The notes beneath the pieces were generated by a model. The model made no database searches. It was not told the DNA's origin and was given only the letters and a program-made list of their open reading frames with translations. This document shows positions 1-9,776 of a DNA stretch of 64,000 nt, piece by piece. Position numbers and translations under genes: made by a program. How positions within the stretch are numbered: position 1 is the first letter of the stretch; every line of letters begins with the position of its first letter. Source of the stretch: Halomonas sp. (lineage in GTDB: Bacteria > Pseudomonadota > Gammaproteobacteria > Pseudomonadales > Halomonadaceae); NCBI RefSeq assembly GCF_029263665.1, contig NZ_JAJUFQ010000001.1, positions 1-64,000 on the forward strand, given 5' to 3'.

Positions 1-435
1 ACGCTGGCGCAGATCGACGCGCGGTAGCGGCTGACGTTCAGGCAGTGCCGGGTCGATGCGCACATCCAGCCATTCGCCGGCACGCACCACCTGGGCAAAC
101 AGGCGTAGCTGGCCGCAGGTCCGGCCACGCTCACCTTCCAGGCGGGCGCGTGGCAGGCCCGATTCGGCCATGGCGCGCACGATCAGGTCATCGCCAATGG
201 CCTCGATTTCATCGGCGATGGTTTCCAGAAAGGACGCACGCTGTTCGGGCCCGGTTTCGCGATAGGCATCGAAGGCCTGCCAAGCGAGTTCACAGGCACG
301 CTCGACCTCGGCCGTGCCGCCGCCGGGATAGCCGGGCTCAAGGCGCTCGCCGGTGGCCGGGTTGATGCCATGGATGGGGCTGCCGGAAGCCACAACCGCC
401 TGGCTGCCAATCAGTTGCTTGCCTTCGAGGTTCAT
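1..435 (-). CDS. alpha-ketoglutarate semialdehyde dehydrogenase, N-terminal part (cut by window edge)
   Basis: The visible 145 residues begin MNLEGKQLIGSQAV and match the N-terminus of NADP-dependent 2,5-dioxovalerate (alpha-ketoglutarate semialdehyde) dehydrogenases of the ALDH superfamily. The catalytic Glu and Cys lie beyond the window edge. The enzyme would oxidise the KdgD product to 2-oxoglutarate, the last step of non-phosphorylative aldarate breakdown. The start is fixed by an AGGAGG ribosome site a few bases upstream. It is the last visible gene of the minus-strand kdgD-tctCBA-garD-gudD series, separated from gudD by a 12-mer repeat array. Because only the N-terminus is seen, another ALDH subfamily cannot be excluded; the context makes this assignment likely. 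Confidence 0.82.
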   Translation of the reverse strand, partial: MNLEGKQLIGSQAVVASGSPIHGINPATGERLEPGYPGGGTAEVERACELAWQAFDAYRETGPEQRASFLETIADEIEAIGDDLIVRAMAESGLPRARLEGERGRTCGQLRLFAQVVRAGEWLDVRIDPALPERQPLPRVDLRQR

Positions 436-448
436 GTTGCCTCCTGTA

Positions 449-556
449 GTTAATAACCGAGTTAATAACCGAGTTAATTATCGAGCTAAGAACCAAGTTA
501 ATGACTGGGTTAATAACCGAGTTAATGTCCGAGTTGTTGAACGATTTAATGAACGA
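449..556. repeat. 12-bp tandem repeat array (about 9 copies)
   Basis: Nine consecutive 12-mers based on GTTAATAACCGA lie between gudD and the downstream dehydrogenase. Copies at 449, 461 and 509 are identical; the others differ by one to six bases. The array ends just upstream of the AGGAGG ribosome site of the dehydrogenase gene on the minus strand. The unit is a multiple of three, but no gene reads through it convincingly. Confidence 0.9.
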
Positions 557-564
557 GGATCTGA

Positions 565-1890
565 TTAACGAACAAGCGCTGGACGCTTGGGATCGAACTC
601 CCAGCCGGGAATCAGAAACTGCATGGCCATGGCATCATTGCGTTGGGTCACATCTAATCCACGGTATTTCTCGTGGGCTTCCATCAACTTGGCATCGTCC
701 AGCTCGACGCCCAGGCCAGGAGCATCGGGAACGCGCAGCTTGCCACCCTGAATCTTGAAGGGTTCCTTGGTGATACGCTGCCCGTCCTGCCAGATCCAGT
801 GGGTATCAATGGCGGTGATCTGCCCCGGGCAGGCAGCAGCCACATGGGTCATCATCGCCAAGGAGATATCGAAGTGGTTGTTGCTGTGCGAGCCCCATGT
901 CATGCCCCACTCGTTGCACAACTCACCGACTGCCACGGCCCCTTGCATGGTCCAGAAATGGCAATCCGCCAGCGGAATGTCCACGGCGTTGAGCTGTACC
1001 GCCAGCTTCAACTGCTGGTAGTCGGTAGCGATCATGTTGGTTGCCGTGGGCAGACCGGTGCGCTTCTTGAACTCGGCCATGGTCTCGCGACCGGAGTAGC
1101 CGCCCTCCTGACCGCAGGGGTCTTCGGCATAGCTGAGCAGATCCTTGATCGGCTCCAGTACGCGCACGGCTTCGTCCAGTTTCCAGGCGCCATTGGGGTC
1201 GAGAGTCAGACGTGCCTCGGGGAACGCCTCATGCAAGGCGCGAATGCAGTCCGCTTCTTCTTCCCCGCGCAACACGCCCCCTTTGAGCTTGAAGTCCTTG
1301 AAACCGTAGCGCTCATAGGCGGCCTTGGCCAGGTTGGCGACCGCTTCCGGGGTCAAGGCCTCGCGATAGCGCACTTCGTCCCAGGCATCCACCGGATTGG
1401 TGACTTTCGGATAAGGCAGGTCAGTCTTGTCCGGATCGCCGAGCAGGAACAGATAACCCAGCGCCTCGACCTCATCGCGTTGACGGCCATACTGTCCCAG
1501 CAGATCCGCCACCGGCATTCCCAGCGCCTGGCCGAACAGGTCGAACAGGGCGGATTCGATGGCAGTGATCACATGCACCGCCACGCGCAGGTCGAAGGTC
1601 TGGCGACCACGTTCTTCCGGGCCAATCTGTGACAGCGCCTGACGCACTCGGCTCAATACCTGCTTGACCTCATTGACCCGAGCGCCTTCCACCAGCGCAC
1701 GGCACTGTTCCAAGCCCTTGAGAATGCCTGCACTAGAGGGAATCTCCCCGACGCCACGGTTGCCGGCATCATCTTCCAGTATTACGACACAGCGGATGAA
1801 CCAGGGGGCATGCCCACCACTGAGATTGAGCAGGAAACCATCTTCACCAGCAACGGGCACGATCTTCATTTGCGTGATTTTCGGGAACAT
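565..1890 (-). CDS. gudD: glucarate dehydratase
   Basis: Enolase-superfamily enzyme that dehydrates D-glucarate (and often L-idarate) to 5-keto-4-deoxy-D-glucarate in the cytoplasm. The 441-residue length is normal for GudD. Visible catalytic features are the KxK pair in FKLKGG (K201, K203), metal ligands in LTLDPNG (D231, N233) and AEDP (E256), and the His of [10 protein letters not shown] (H335). ATG start with GAGG eight bases upstream. It lies downstream of garD and upstream of the semialdehyde dehydrogenase on the same strand, so both aldaric acids would feed one pathway. The 3' end abuts a 12-mer repeat array. Confidence 0.95.
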   Translation of the reverse strand: MFPKITQMKIVPVAGEDGFLLNLSGGHAPWFIRCVVILEDDAGNRGVGEIPSSAGILKGLEQCRALVEGARVNEVKQVLSRVRQALSQIGPEERGRQTFDLRVAVHVITAIESALFDLFGQALGMPVADLLGQYGRQRDEVEALGYLFLLGDPDKTDLPYPKVTNPVDAWDEVRYREALTPEAVANLAKAAYERYGFKDFKLKGGVLRGEEEADCIRALHEAFPEARLTLDPNGAWKLDEAVRVLEPIKDLLSYAEDPCGQEGGYSGRETMAEFKKRTGLPTATNMIATDYQQLKLAVQLNAVDIPLADCHFWTMQGAVAVGELCNEWGMTWGSHSNNHFDISLAMMTHVAAACPGQITAIDTHWIWQDGQRITKEPFKIQGGKLRVPDAPGLGVELDDAKLMEAHEKYRGLDVTQRNDAMAMQFLIPGWEFDPKRPALVR

Positions 1891-1998
1891 CGGTTGAGCC
1901 TCGGAAAAACAGAATCAGAAAAAACGGAAAGCACGATCACGTATGACACAGCCATCTATATCGAGCGCCGATGACAGACGCTTGCGATGGCGAGGCCT

Positions 1999-3570
1999 TT
2001 ACGTCACCGGAGCAGGGTTGAACAGCACCAGGTCGTTGTAGAGCCCCAGCCGATCTGCCGCGACCTGCTTGCGACCGCTGGCCACATCAAGAATCAGGTG
2101 GAACAGCTCCCAGCCGATGTCTTCGATGGAAGCTTCTCCAGTGGCAATACGCCCGGCATCCAGATCAATGAGGTCATGCCAGCGTTGGCCAAGGGTCGAG
2201 TTGCTGGACACCTTGATCACAGGAGCCATGGACAGGTTGTAGGGCGTCCCTCGCCCGGTGGTGAACACCTGCAGGTTCATGCCTGCCGCCAATTGCAGGG
2301 TGCCGCAGACAAAGTCACTGGCTGGGGTCGCGGCAAAGGTCAGCCCCTTGCTGCGCAGGCGCTCTCCAGGACCGATGACGTCCGCTATCGGAGAATTGCC
2401 GGACTTGATGACTGAGCCCAGCGCTTTTTCCACCACATTGCTCAATCCCCCCTTCTTGTTGCCTGGGGATGGATTGGCACTGCGATCAGCCTGCCCCAGG
2501 GACAGATAGTCGTCGTACCAGGCCATCTGGTCGAGCAATGCCTGCCCCACTTCCGGGGTCACGGCTCGTGGCGTCAGCAAGTGGATGGCATCCCGAACCT
2601 CCGTGACTTCGGAGAACATCACGCTGCCGCCTGCCCGCACGATGAGATCTGCCGCAAAACCGACAGCAGGGTTGGCCGTCACGCCAGAAAAGGCATCACT
2701 GCCGCCACACTGAGTCCCCACCACCAGATCGGAAACCGGGCAAGTCTCGCGGCGGCGACGGTTGAGGCGCTCCAGGTGGCGTTCGGCCATGGCCAGGATG
2801 CCGTCGATCATGTCGCCAAAGCCCTGGAAGGATTCATTCTGAAGGCTCAGCACATTGGCATCGGGATTCGCTGCCTCGGTGTTCTCGTAGATCTTGACCG
2901 GGCGATCGTCGATCAGTGTCGAAGGCTGCAGCTTCTCGCAGCCCAGACCGATGACCATCACTTCGTTGCCGAAATTGGGATTCAAGGCAATGTTCTTCAG
3001 GGTCCGAATCGGCACTATCGCCGCCGGAGCATTGATTGCCACCCCACAGCCATAGGCATGATTGAGCCCCACGACATCATCCACATTGGGGAAACGCGGC
3101 AGCAGTTCGCGCTTGATGCGCTGGACGACATGTTCCACGGTGCCCGCCACGCATTGCACGCTGGTGGAAATACCCAGCACGTTCTTGGTGCCGACACTGC
3201 CATCCGGGTTGCGAAAGCCTTCAAAGGTGTAACCTTCGAGCGGCTCTACGGGCGCTGCCTTGCGCGTCGCCAGCGGCAAGCTGTCGAGGGGCGGTGGTGT
3301 CGGCAAGCGCACATTGGTTTCATTGACGTGGCCACCCTTGGGAATGGCACAGGTGGCGGTGCCGATGACTTCGCCATAGCGAACCACTGTATCGCCCTCG
3401 GCCAGCTCGGTAAGTGCCACCTTGTGGCCTTGGGGAATGGCCGCAACCAGCACCACATCATCGGTAATGCGCGTGCCTTCGCTCAGGCCACCCGCCTCCA
3501 CGACGATGGCCACGTTGTCATCAGGATGAACCTTGATGACATGCGTCTTGGGAGTCTGATTAAACTTCAC
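1999..3570 (-). CDS. garD: galactarate dehydratase
   Basis: Converts galactarate (mucate) to 5-keto-4-deoxy-D-glucarate. The 523 residues match the length of E. coli GarD and share the order seen there: an N-terminal SAF-type domain, then [34 protein letters not shown] and the C-terminal [10 protein letters not shown] segment. I chose the GTG at 3570 because it gives the family N-terminus ([15 protein letters not shown]) and overlaps the tctA stop in a GTGA junction, a sign of translational coupling; a GGAGG precedes it. An in-frame upstream extension to 3654 would lie inside tctA. Sits between the transporter and gudD in the aldarate operon. Confidence 0.95.
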   Translation of the reverse strand: MKFNQTPKTHVIKVHPDDNVAIVVEAGGLSEGTRITDDVVLVAAIPQGHKVALTELAEGDTVVRYGEVIGTATCAIPKGGHVNETNVRLPTPPPLDSLPLATRKAAPVEPLEGYTFEGFRNPDGSVGTKNVLGISTSVQCVAGTVEHVVQRIKRELLPRFPNVDDVVGLNHAYGCGVAINAPAAIVPIRTLKNIALNPNFGNEVMVIGLGCEKLQPSTLIDDRPVKIYENTEAANPDANVLSLQNESFQGFGDMIDGILAMAERHLERLNRRRRETCPVSDLVVGTQCGGSDAFSGVTANPAVGFAADLIVRAGGSVMFSEVTEVRDAIHLLTPRAVTPEVGQALLDQMAWYDDYLSLGQADRSANPSPGNKKGGLSNVVEKALGSVIKSGNSPIADVIGPGERLRSKGLTFAATPASDFVCGTLQLAAGMNLQVFTTGRGTPYNLSMAPVIKVSSNSTLGQRWHDLIDLDAGRIATGEASIEDIGWELFHLILDVASGRKQVAADRLGLYNDLVLFNPAPVT

Positions 3571-5075
3571 TGAGCTGCCTCCAGGCGATGTTGTGCCCGC
3601 TTCTTGTATTCCATCACGATGGCAAAGATCACCGATGCGGCAATCAATCCCCACAGCACCATGGCAATGGGGCTCTTGGTAAAGAAGATGGAATAGGTGC
3701 CAAAGGATTCCAGGCTCTTGACGAAGTAGACCTCCGCCGAGCCGCCCAGGATGAAGCCGATGATCAAGGGGGCGACTTCAAGGCCGATCTTCTGCACCAG
3801 ATATCCGACCACACCAAAGATCAACAGGGTCCAGACATCGAACATGATGCCGTAGTTGATGGCGTAGGCACCGACCACGCACATCATCACGATGATGGGA
3901 TAGAGAATGTACTTGGGTACCAGTACCACCTTGGCAATGTGCTTGATGGCAAAGAACATCAAGAAGAACATCACGAAGTTGGCAAACACCAGCGCCACCA
4001 TCATGACATACCAGGTCGCGGAGTTTTCCGGAATGAACAGCGGACCGACCTGAATCCCCTGTAGCGTGAAGGCTCCGATCAGTACTGCGGTGGTGGAGTC
4101 ACCGGGAATCCCCAGGGAAAGCAGCGGAATCAGTGCCCCGCCGGTCAGTGCATTGTTGGCTGACTCGGAAGCAATCAGACCTTGCGGCGCTCCCTTGCCC
4201 ATCTGGCTGGAGTCCTTGGCCAGGTTCTTTTCCTGGGTATAGGCCAGTACCGAGGCGGCACTGCCACCAACACCGGGCAACATGCCAACAAAGGTGCCGA
4301 TGAAGGATGAACGCACCAGGTTTGTCAGCCGCCCCTTGAACATGCCCAGAGAAAAATGGCCTTCCTTGCCAACCTTCAGAGATTGGCCGGAAAGCCCACC
4401 TTTCACACCCTTTTCCGCCTCCAGCAGAATGGTGGAAATACCGAAGATCCCGATCAGAACCGGCAACAGGGCAAAGCCATCGACCAGATAGGGTTCGAGG
4501 AAATCGAACATCAGGCGCGTCTTGCCGTTGCCTCCGTCAGACAGGCTGTAGGTACCGATCAGGCTCAGCCAGATGCCGATCACTCCGCTGAATACCCCGA
4601 CCAACATGTTGCTCGACAGTGAAGCAATGACCGTCAGCGCCAGCAGGATGATCAGGAACTTTTCCACGTAGGAGAACTTGATCGAGAAGTCCGCCAGCAT
4701 GGGAGCAAACAGAAACAGTACCGCAGCACTGATCAGGCCACCCACCAGCGAGGCCACGATGCAGACTTTCAGCGCTCTCTCACCTTCGCCTTTCTGGGCC
4801 ATGGGATAGCCATCGAAGGTCGTGGTGATCGAGGAAGGCGTCCCGGGGATATTGAGCAGAACGGCAGGCACCATGCCTCCGGAAATCCCGCCGACATAGA
4901 GCCCCAGCAACAACGCCAGGCCATGCTCCAGCCCCAAGGCATAGGTCAACGGCAAGCAGACAGCCACGGCCATGGTTGCGGTCATTCCAGGAATGGCACC
5001 GAAGATGATCCCGACCAGGGTCCCCAGGGCTGCCAGCAGGAAGAAGGAAAAATCGAGTGAAGCCAGAATATCCAT
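3567..5075 (-). CDS. tripartite tricarboxylate-type transporter, large membrane subunit (TctA family)
   Basis: A 502-residue, very hydrophobic inner-membrane protein with the usual TctA length and features: an N-terminal [15 protein letters not shown] segment and an internal [14 protein letters not shown] segment with the second conserved PG region. It would form the solute channel with the small subunit encoded immediately upstream and be fed by the periplasmic binding protein. The neighbours (kdgD, garD, gudD) point to glucarate or galactarate as substrate rather than citrate; this is inferred from context. Its stop codon overlaps the GTG start of garD. Confidence 0.93.
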   Translation of the reverse strand: MDILASLDFSFFLLAALGTLVGIIFGAIPGMTATMAVAVCLPLTYALGLEHGLALLLGLYVGGISGGMVPAVLLNIPGTPSSITTTFDGYPMAQKGEGERALKVCIVASLVGGLISAAVLFLFAPMLADFSIKFSYVEKFLIILLALTVIASLSSNMLVGVFSGVIGIWLSLIGTYSLSDGGNGKTRLMFDFLEPYLVDGFALLPVLIGIFGISTILLEAEKGVKGGLSGQSLKVGKEGHFSLGMFKGRLTNLVRSSFIGTFVGMLPGVGGSAASVLAYTQEKNLAKDSSQMGKGAPQGLIASESANNALTGGALIPLLSLGIPGDSTTAVLIGAFTLQGIQVGPLFIPENSATWYVMMVALVFANFVMFFLMFFAIKHIAKVVLVPKYILYPIIVMMCVVGAYAINYGIMFDVWTLLIFGVVGYLVQKIGLEVAPLIIGFILGGSAEVYFVKSLESFGTYSIFFTKSPIAMVLWGLIAASVIFAIVMEYKKRAQHRLEAAQ

Positions 5076-5092
5076 GATGATAGCCGCCTCCG

Positions 5093-5536
5093 TCAGGGCA
5101 AGGTGATGTAGAACAGCTTGCCCAGAATGAACCAGGCCAGAGTGGGCGCGACGATGGCATTGACCAGAGCGGTGATAACCTTGCGCCTGGATTTTCTGCC
5201 CATGAACATCAACGACATGAGGAATACAAAGACAATCGAAGTGAACAGAAAGCCAAGCCCGGTGTACGGAAACAGCTCACCGACCACTCCCATCAGATAG
5301 AAATATGCCGCTATCAGAACCAGCGTTCCGATGAACAGGCCGACATGCATTGGCTCCCCGATGATGGGAAGCGTTCGCTCTCCACGCCTGACAGCGGCAA
5401 GGAAAGGCAGGACTTTCAGCACCAGGATGAAGGCAAACAGAATCGCCAGAATCCAGTGAATGATGTGCGGAAAAAACAAGTGCGAGGTCCCGAAATCAAT
5501 CGAGACGTTGAACAGGGAAGACTGTGCGGATTCCAT
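5093..5536 (-). CDS. tripartite tricarboxylate-type transporter, small membrane subunit (TctB family)
   Basis: A 147-residue protein with about four hydrophobic segments (around residues 23-45, 65-85, 90-110 and 120-145), the size and layout of TctB small subunits. Such proteins are poorly conserved in sequence, so the call rests on position between tctC and tctA as well as topology. ATG start with GGAGT five bases upstream. It ends 17 bases before tctA. Likely partner of TctA in sodium- or proton-driven uptake of aldarates. Confidence 0.85.
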   Translation of the reverse strand: MESAQSSLFNVSIDFGTSHLFFPHIIHWILAILFAFILVLKVLPFLAAVRRGERTLPIIGEPMHVGLFIGTLVLIAAYFYLMGVVGELFPYTGLGFLFTSIVFVFLMSLMFMGRKSRRKVITALVNAIVAPTLAWFILGKLFYITLP

Positions 5537-5614
5537 AGTGACTCCGGGAGGGCATCGACAGGGAAAAGCGCCGACCTAGGCCGCGCCTTTCCCGTACCAG
5601 AGAAGAGCCCCCGC

Positions 5615-6673
5615 TTACTTTTTGAGGCTGTCGATGATGTCTTCGTAGCGAGACGCCTTTTCCTTGAGATGGGCCAGGGCCTCATCTGAAGGCATGAAGT
5701 CCGGGATGAAGAAGGACTTCTTCTGCTCTTCCTGGATTTCCCCTTCGGCATAGATCTCTTCCAGCGTGGCGTCGATCTGCTCGACAATCGCCGGGTCCAT
5801 GTCCTTGTTGTAGAGGAAGAAGAACTCCTTATCGAAGGTGAAGTCTTCATCGCCCATGGTCACGCTGACATTGGGTTCCACATACTGCAGCAGAGTCTCG
5901 CGGTCGGTTTCGCCGAGGCCGCTTTCCGGTGCCTGCTGGATAGTGTCGTTCCGGGCCGTCAGCCAGACGAAGCGCATGGCCTTCTGGTCGTCTTCCGGCA
6001 AGCGCGTGTACTGCTCGTTGGCCTGCACAGAACCATTGATCAGATCGGCCTGGTCATCGAACAGCAGCTGGTTCTTGTCCGCCTGAGAGCCGGTATTGAC
6101 CGCCACCAGGTTGTCTTCCTTCCCAGGGTGCTCAATGCGAATGGCATTCTTGAGCGCGGTATAGCCGATTTCCGAGACACCGCCCGGTTGAATCGCGACA
6201 CGAACTGTCGTGCCATTGCCCACCGCCTCGATAATGTCATCCAGCGTCTGGTAGGGAGAGTCCTTGGGAACCAGATAGGCATTGCCAGGATTGATGGCAA
6301 TGGTCGGACCGATGATGTAGTTCTCGAAGGGGTCCTCATAGCCTTCCACGCCATAAAGGTTTCCGAGGTAGGACTGATCATGGAAGATCATCAGGGTATT
6401 GCCACGTGGATCACGATCCAGCGCACGATAGGCAGCACTCACCCCTACCGCATCGACCTTCATGCGAACCCCCAGCTTCTCGGCCAGCTTGTCCACCACG
6501 ATGGAGGAGTTCTGGTAGGTATCGCCACCGGTGGAGCTGGAGCCGATCACGACACGTACATTACCGCGCAGAGGCCCATCTGCCGCCATGGCAACACCAG
6601 CCCCCAGGGCCAGTGTTGCAGCAAGCGCAGATGCGATCATGCCAAATGCAAAGGAATTCTTGGGCGTGCTCAT
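5615..6673 (-). CDS. TctC/Bug-family periplasmic substrate-binding protein
   Basis: 352 residues with a clear Sec signal peptide (MSTPKNSFAFGMIAS... cleaved after AVAMA-type sequence near residue 31). The mature part has the Bug/TctC plan: two lobes, an IQPGGVSEIG motif near residue 165 and a polar C-terminus. It would capture the aldarate in the periplasm and deliver it to TctAB. AGAGGTG ribosome site before the ATG. It is the first transporter gene after kdgD, followed by tctB. The substrate is inferred from the catabolic genes around it. Confidence 0.88.
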   Translation of the reverse strand: MSTPKNSFAFGMIASALAATLALGAGVAMAADGPLRGNVRVVIGSSSTGGDTYQNSSIVVDKLAEKLGVRMKVDAVGVSAAYRALDRDPRGNTLMIFHDQSYLGNLYGVEGYEDPFENYIIGPTIAINPGNAYLVPKDSPYQTLDDIIEAVGNGTTVRVAIQPGGVSEIGYTALKNAIRIEHPGKEDNLVAVNTGSQADKNQLLFDDQADLINGSVQANEQYTRLPEDDQKAMRFVWLTARNDTIQQAPESGLGETDRETLLQYVEPNVSVTMGDEDFTFDKEFFFLYNKDMDPAIVEQIDATLEEIYAEGEIQEEQKKSFFIPDFMPSDEALAHLKEKASRYEDIIDSLKK

Positions 6674-6742
6674 CTTTCACCTCTCAGACCATCATTGTTA
6701 TTGGTGTCGTTAATGATATGGGCCGTTACGCAGCACAGGTGC

Positions 6743-7660
6743 TCAGAAGCTCTTGGCACGCTCGATCAGCTGTGCAAGTCGAGCACTTTCTTCGGCATCA
6801 GGCATCTCCAGTGGAGCACGTACGCCACCGGAAGGACGGCCAATCAGCTTGGTGCCTTCCTTGATCAGACTCACGGCATAACCGGACTTGCTGTCGCGCA
6901 GATCGACAAAGGGCAGGAAGAACTCACGGGAAATCTTGCGCACCGTGTCGGCGTCTCCTGCACGTAGCGCCTTGTAGAACGTGACTGCCATATCGGGCAC
7001 GAAGTTGAAGACGGCGGATGAGTAGGTATTCACGCCAACCGCGAGATAGGCTTCGGCCATGATCTCTGCCGTGGGTACTCCCCCGACATAGCTGAGCCGC
7101 TCACCAACGGACTTGATGATCCGGTTCAGGGCCTGCATGTCACCCTTGCCATCCTTGAGACCGATCAGGTTCGGGCAGGCATCGGCCAGGCGCTGCACGG
7201 AGCGTGCATTCATCACGCCATTGCCACGGTTGTAATAGATCACGCTGATGGAAGTGGAATCACAGATCTGACGGGCATACTCGACCAGACCATCCTGAGG
7301 ACACTCGGTCAGATAAGGCGGCATCAGCAGGATGCCATCGGCGCCCTCTTCCTCGGCAATTCGGGCGAAGGTGGAACCGGTAGCGACGCTAAGGCCGGCA
7401 CTGGCAATCACTGGAATCTTGCCAGCAACAGTCTTTACGGCCAGACGCACCACTTCACGGTAGTCATCGACAGACAGGCTGAAGAATTCCCCGGTACCCC
7501 CCGCAACGAACACGGCAGAAATGTCGTGGCTGATGAACCACTCCAGACGCTTGTGATAGCTGTCAGCGTCAAAGCGCCCTTGATCATCGAAATCTGTCAC
7601 TGGAAATGACAGCAACCCATCGCCAATGGCCTTTTTGACTTGTTCGCGTGTGAAACTCAC
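6743..7660 (-). CDS. kdgD: 5-dehydro-4-deoxyglucarate dehydratase
   Basis: DapA-like TIM-barrel enzyme (305 residues) that dehydrates and decarboxylates 5-keto-4-deoxy-glucarate to 2,5-dioxovalerate. The substrate-binding GGTGEF loop is at residues 54-59, the Tyr of VIYYNR at about 142-143, and the Schiff-base lysine in LIGLKDG at K169. GTG start with GAGG eight bases upstream. First gene of the minus-strand aldarate operon, with a 270-bp upstream region that carries an inverted repeat. Its product is the substrate of the dehydrogenase at the window edge, which supports the pathway reading. Confidence 0.95.
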   Translation of the reverse strand: MSFTREQVKKAIGDGLLSFPVTDFDDQGRFDADSYHKRLEWFISHDISAVFVAGGTGEFFSLSVDDYREVVRLAVKTVAGKIPVIASAGLSVATGSTFARIAEEEGADGILLMPPYLTECPQDGLVEYARQICDSTSISVIYYNRGNGVMNARSVQRLADACPNLIGLKDGKGDMQALNRIIKSVGERLSYVGGVPTAEIMAEAYLAVGVNTYSSAVFNFVPDMAVTFYKALRAGDADTVRKISREFFLPFVDLRDSKSGYAVSLIKEGTKLIGRPSGGVRAPLEMPDAEESARLAQLIERAKSF

Positions 7661-7753
7661 CTGATAGTCCTCATCTCACCTGATCTAGTGGGGACATGAA
7701 GCCGGGAGGAGACACGCGCATGAATGGTGGCGCGTCTCTTGGTAGCTCCAATG

Positions 7754-7775
7754 TCATACATCATACAAATGATAA
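7754..7775. promoter_or_regulatory. candidate operator upstream of kdgD
   Basis: ATCAT-ACAA-ATGAT (7760-7773) is a perfect 5-bp-arm inverted repeat inside an AT-rich stretch with partial direct repeats of CATAC. It lies about 100 bp upstream of kdgD and 160 bp from the divergent AEC transporter gene. GntR/FadR-type regulators commonly control aldarate operons, but no regulator gene is in view, so assignment to a protein is a guess. Confidence 0.35.
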
Positions 7776-7931
7776 ACTAGACATCCTGAAACTGACTGAC
7801 AAGAGACGATATGGTAGATTTAGACCAAAGTTTAACCACCACCCTGCCTTCCCGATCACTACTGACAGCATCTGGAATCGATCTCGTCAGGTCGTGAACA
7901 AAGAGGTCAGCCTTACCTCCAGGACAGCGGA

Positions 7932-8888
7932 ATGTCGCTCCTCGATATCTTTCTCGCCACCCTCAATATCACCCTGCCGGTCTTTGCCATGGTCTTCATC
8001 GGTATCGGTCTCAAGCGTTTGAAGTGGATCGACCAGACCTTCGTCAACACCGCATCCAGACTGGTATTTCGTGGCACCCTGCCAACACTGATCTTCCTCA
8101 GCCTGCTGGATGCCGATCTCGATACGACGTTCAATCCCTGGCTATTGGGCTTCTTTGCCCTGGCCACACTGGCCAGCTTTCTGGCGTGTTGGGGCTGGGC
8201 CATTCTGCGAGTACAACGACCACTACGCGGCATCTATATCCAGGGGGCTTTTCGGGGCAATGCCGGCATTGTCGGCCTGGCACTGGCAGCGGGAATGTAC
8301 GGTAACGAAGGCCTTTCGACAGGAGGCCTGCTGCTGGGGGTGGTGATACTGAGCTATAACGTGCTGTCGGTGATCGCCCTGGCCACTTACCAGGAACGCC
8401 AGGATGGCACTGGGGTGGACTGGGCCAGCATCTTTCGCCATATCCTGCATAATCCGTTGATTCTGTCTGTGCTGGCGGCCATCCCGCTGGCCATCCTTGA
8501 TATCGACCTGCCCAAGTGGCTGCAAACCAGTGGCCATTACTTCGCCTCACTGACCCTGCCACTGGCCTTGATCTGCATCGGCGCCACTCTTTCCACTCGT
8601 GCCCTGCGCCAGGGGTATCGCACCACGTTCAGTGCCAGTATCGCCAAGATGGTGGTCATTCCGGCGGTCGCTACCTGGCTGGCCTGGGCGTGCGGTTTCG
8701 AAGGACGGGAGCTGGGCGTACTGTTCCTGTTCTTCGCCAGTCCCACCGCGGCCGCGGCCTTTGTCATGGCCAAGGCCATGGGGGGCGGCGAAACGCTCAC
8801 TGCCAATATCATCGCCCTGACGACACTCATGGCCAGCATCACGGTAACGGCTGGGGTGTTTGTACTGCGGGTCAGTGGACTGATCTAG
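7932..8888 (+). CDS. AEC-family (auxin efflux carrier-like) membrane transporter
   Basis: 318 residues with about ten hydrophobic segments in two halves, the layout of the AEC/MdcF family. Typical features are the N-terminal ITLPVFAMVFIGIGLK segment, the central FRGNAGIVGLALAAGMYG motif near residues 105-120, and the C-terminal FASPTAAAAFVMA motif. Family members move organic acids or act as carriers of unknown substrate. It is divergent from kdgD and shares its upstream region, so it might export or import a sugar acid or 2-oxo acid, but the sequence does not show the substrate. Confidence 0.85.
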   Translation: MSLLDIFLATLNITLPVFAMVFIGIGLKRLKWIDQTFVNTASRLVFRGTLPTLIFLSLLDADLDTTFNPWLLGFFALATLASFLACWGWAILRVQRPLRGIYIQGAFRGNAGIVGLALAAGMYGNEGLSTGGLLLGVVILSYNVLSVIALATYQERQDGTGVDWASIFRHILHNPLILSVLAAIPLAILDIDLPKWLQTSGHYFASLTLPLALICIGATLSTRALRQGYRTTFSASIAKMVVIPAVATWLAWACGFEGRELGVLFLFFASPTAAAAFVMAKAMGGGETLTANIIALTTLMASITVTAGVFVLRVSGLI

Positions 8889-8918
8889 GCTGAGCTCCTG
8901 TCTTGGCGAGTCTCTGTC

Positions 8919-9233
8919 TCAGCCCCTGGATTCCGTTCCCACCACCACCTCGAACTGTTCCAGGCCGCCTCCTTCACGGGTGGCTTCCTTGGGCAGGGGG
9001 TTGGCATGGGCAAGCTTGAAATCTTCACTGCCGACCCAGGCACGAAAGGCCTCCTGGCTTTCCCATTCGGTTTCGACGACATAAGGGGCCTGGTTGCCCA
9101 TTGGGCGCAATACGCGCATGGCAACAAAACCAGGCTGCTTGTCGATCTGGCCGACCCGGGCACGGAAGCGTGTTTCGAATTCTTCTTCGAAGCCAGAATT
9201 CACATAGATCCGGTTATTGACGATATAGCCCAT
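8919..9233 (-). CDS. antibiotic biosynthesis monooxygenase (ABM) domain protein, HmoA-like
   Basis: A 104-residue single-domain protein starting MGYIVNNRIYV, with the ABM ferredoxin-like fold pattern: beta strand, FEEEFETRFRAR helix, PGFVAMRVLRP strand, and Y-V-V-E-TEWESQEAFRAW. Related proteins are heme-degrading (IsdG/HmoA) or quinol monooxygenases. The start is set by GGAGAA upstream of this ATG; an in-frame ATG nine codons earlier has no ribosome site. Convergent with the AEC gene. The catalytic role is not established by the sequence. Confidence 0.8.
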   Translation of the reverse strand: MGYIVNNRIYVNSGFEEEFETRFRARVGQIDKQPGFVAMRVLRPMGNQAPYVVETEWESQEAFRAWVGSEDFKLAHANPLPKEATREGGGLEQFEVVVGTESRG

Positions 9234-9275
9234 CGGGTTCTCCTGTTCGCTGTGATTCATTTCAGCTGCGACGGC

Positions 9276-9776
9276 TCATTTCAACTGCGACGGTGACATC
9301 AGGCCAACAAGGCGCGAGCAACCGGCAGCACGTACATCGGCGTGTAACTCCGCAATGGCGGCCGTGGAAAAGCCGATGCCGGCATCACTGCGCCCTTCGA
9401 TCAGCATACCGGTGAGTGCTGCGACCAGCGGCATATGGCTGACCAGCAGCAACGGACAATCGTCATCCTCGCCCAGCAGCCAATCGATGACGAGCTGGGG
9501 AGAATCATCCGGGGTGATCAGTTCAAGAGTGTCGATATCAGGTTCGCTCCCTGACCTGTCGGCCAGGGCATCCGCTACCAGGGCCGCGGTCTGCTGGGCA
9601 CGCACGTATGGGCTGGCAACAAGGCGCAGACGTGCAATATCCAGGTCCTTGCGCTTGGCCAGCCAACGCCCCATGCGGCGGGCCTCTTTCTCACCTTTCC
9701 TGGACAGGCGTCGATCAGGATCAGGAAAACCAGGCTCCGCCTGACCATGGCGCATGATCAACAAGGGTTCAGCCAT
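9276..9776 (-). CDS. sixA: phosphohistidine phosphatase SixA-type
   Basis: A small (166 residues) histidine-phosphatase-fold protein. The phosphoacceptor RHG motif is at residues 8-10 ([12 protein letters not shown]), the distal catalytic His is in LLVSHMPLV, and the length fits the SixA group rather than the larger mutases. It would dephosphorylate phosphohistidine on Hpt domains or PTS proteins; the partner is unknown here. The ATG at 9776 lies inside the 3' end of gpsA (8-bp overlap), so the two are probably co-translated. Confidence 0.85.
   Translation of the reverse strand: MAEPLLIMRHGQAEPGFPDPDRRLSRKGEKEARRMGRWLAKRKDLDIARLRLVASPYVRAQQTAALVADALADRSGSEPDIDTLELITPDDSPQLVIDWLLGEDDDCPLLLVSHMPLVAALTGMLIEGRSDAGIGFSTAAIAELHADVRAAGCSRLVGLMSPSQLK

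Noticed and set aside
449..556. CRISPR-like look of the repeat arrays
   Set aside because: Units are head-to-tail with no unique spacers and no cas genes are present.
8888..8924. GGCTGAG / CTCAGCC hairpin between the AEC and ABM genes
   Set aside because: Loop of 23 bases and no T-run; overlaps both stop codons and is likely chance.
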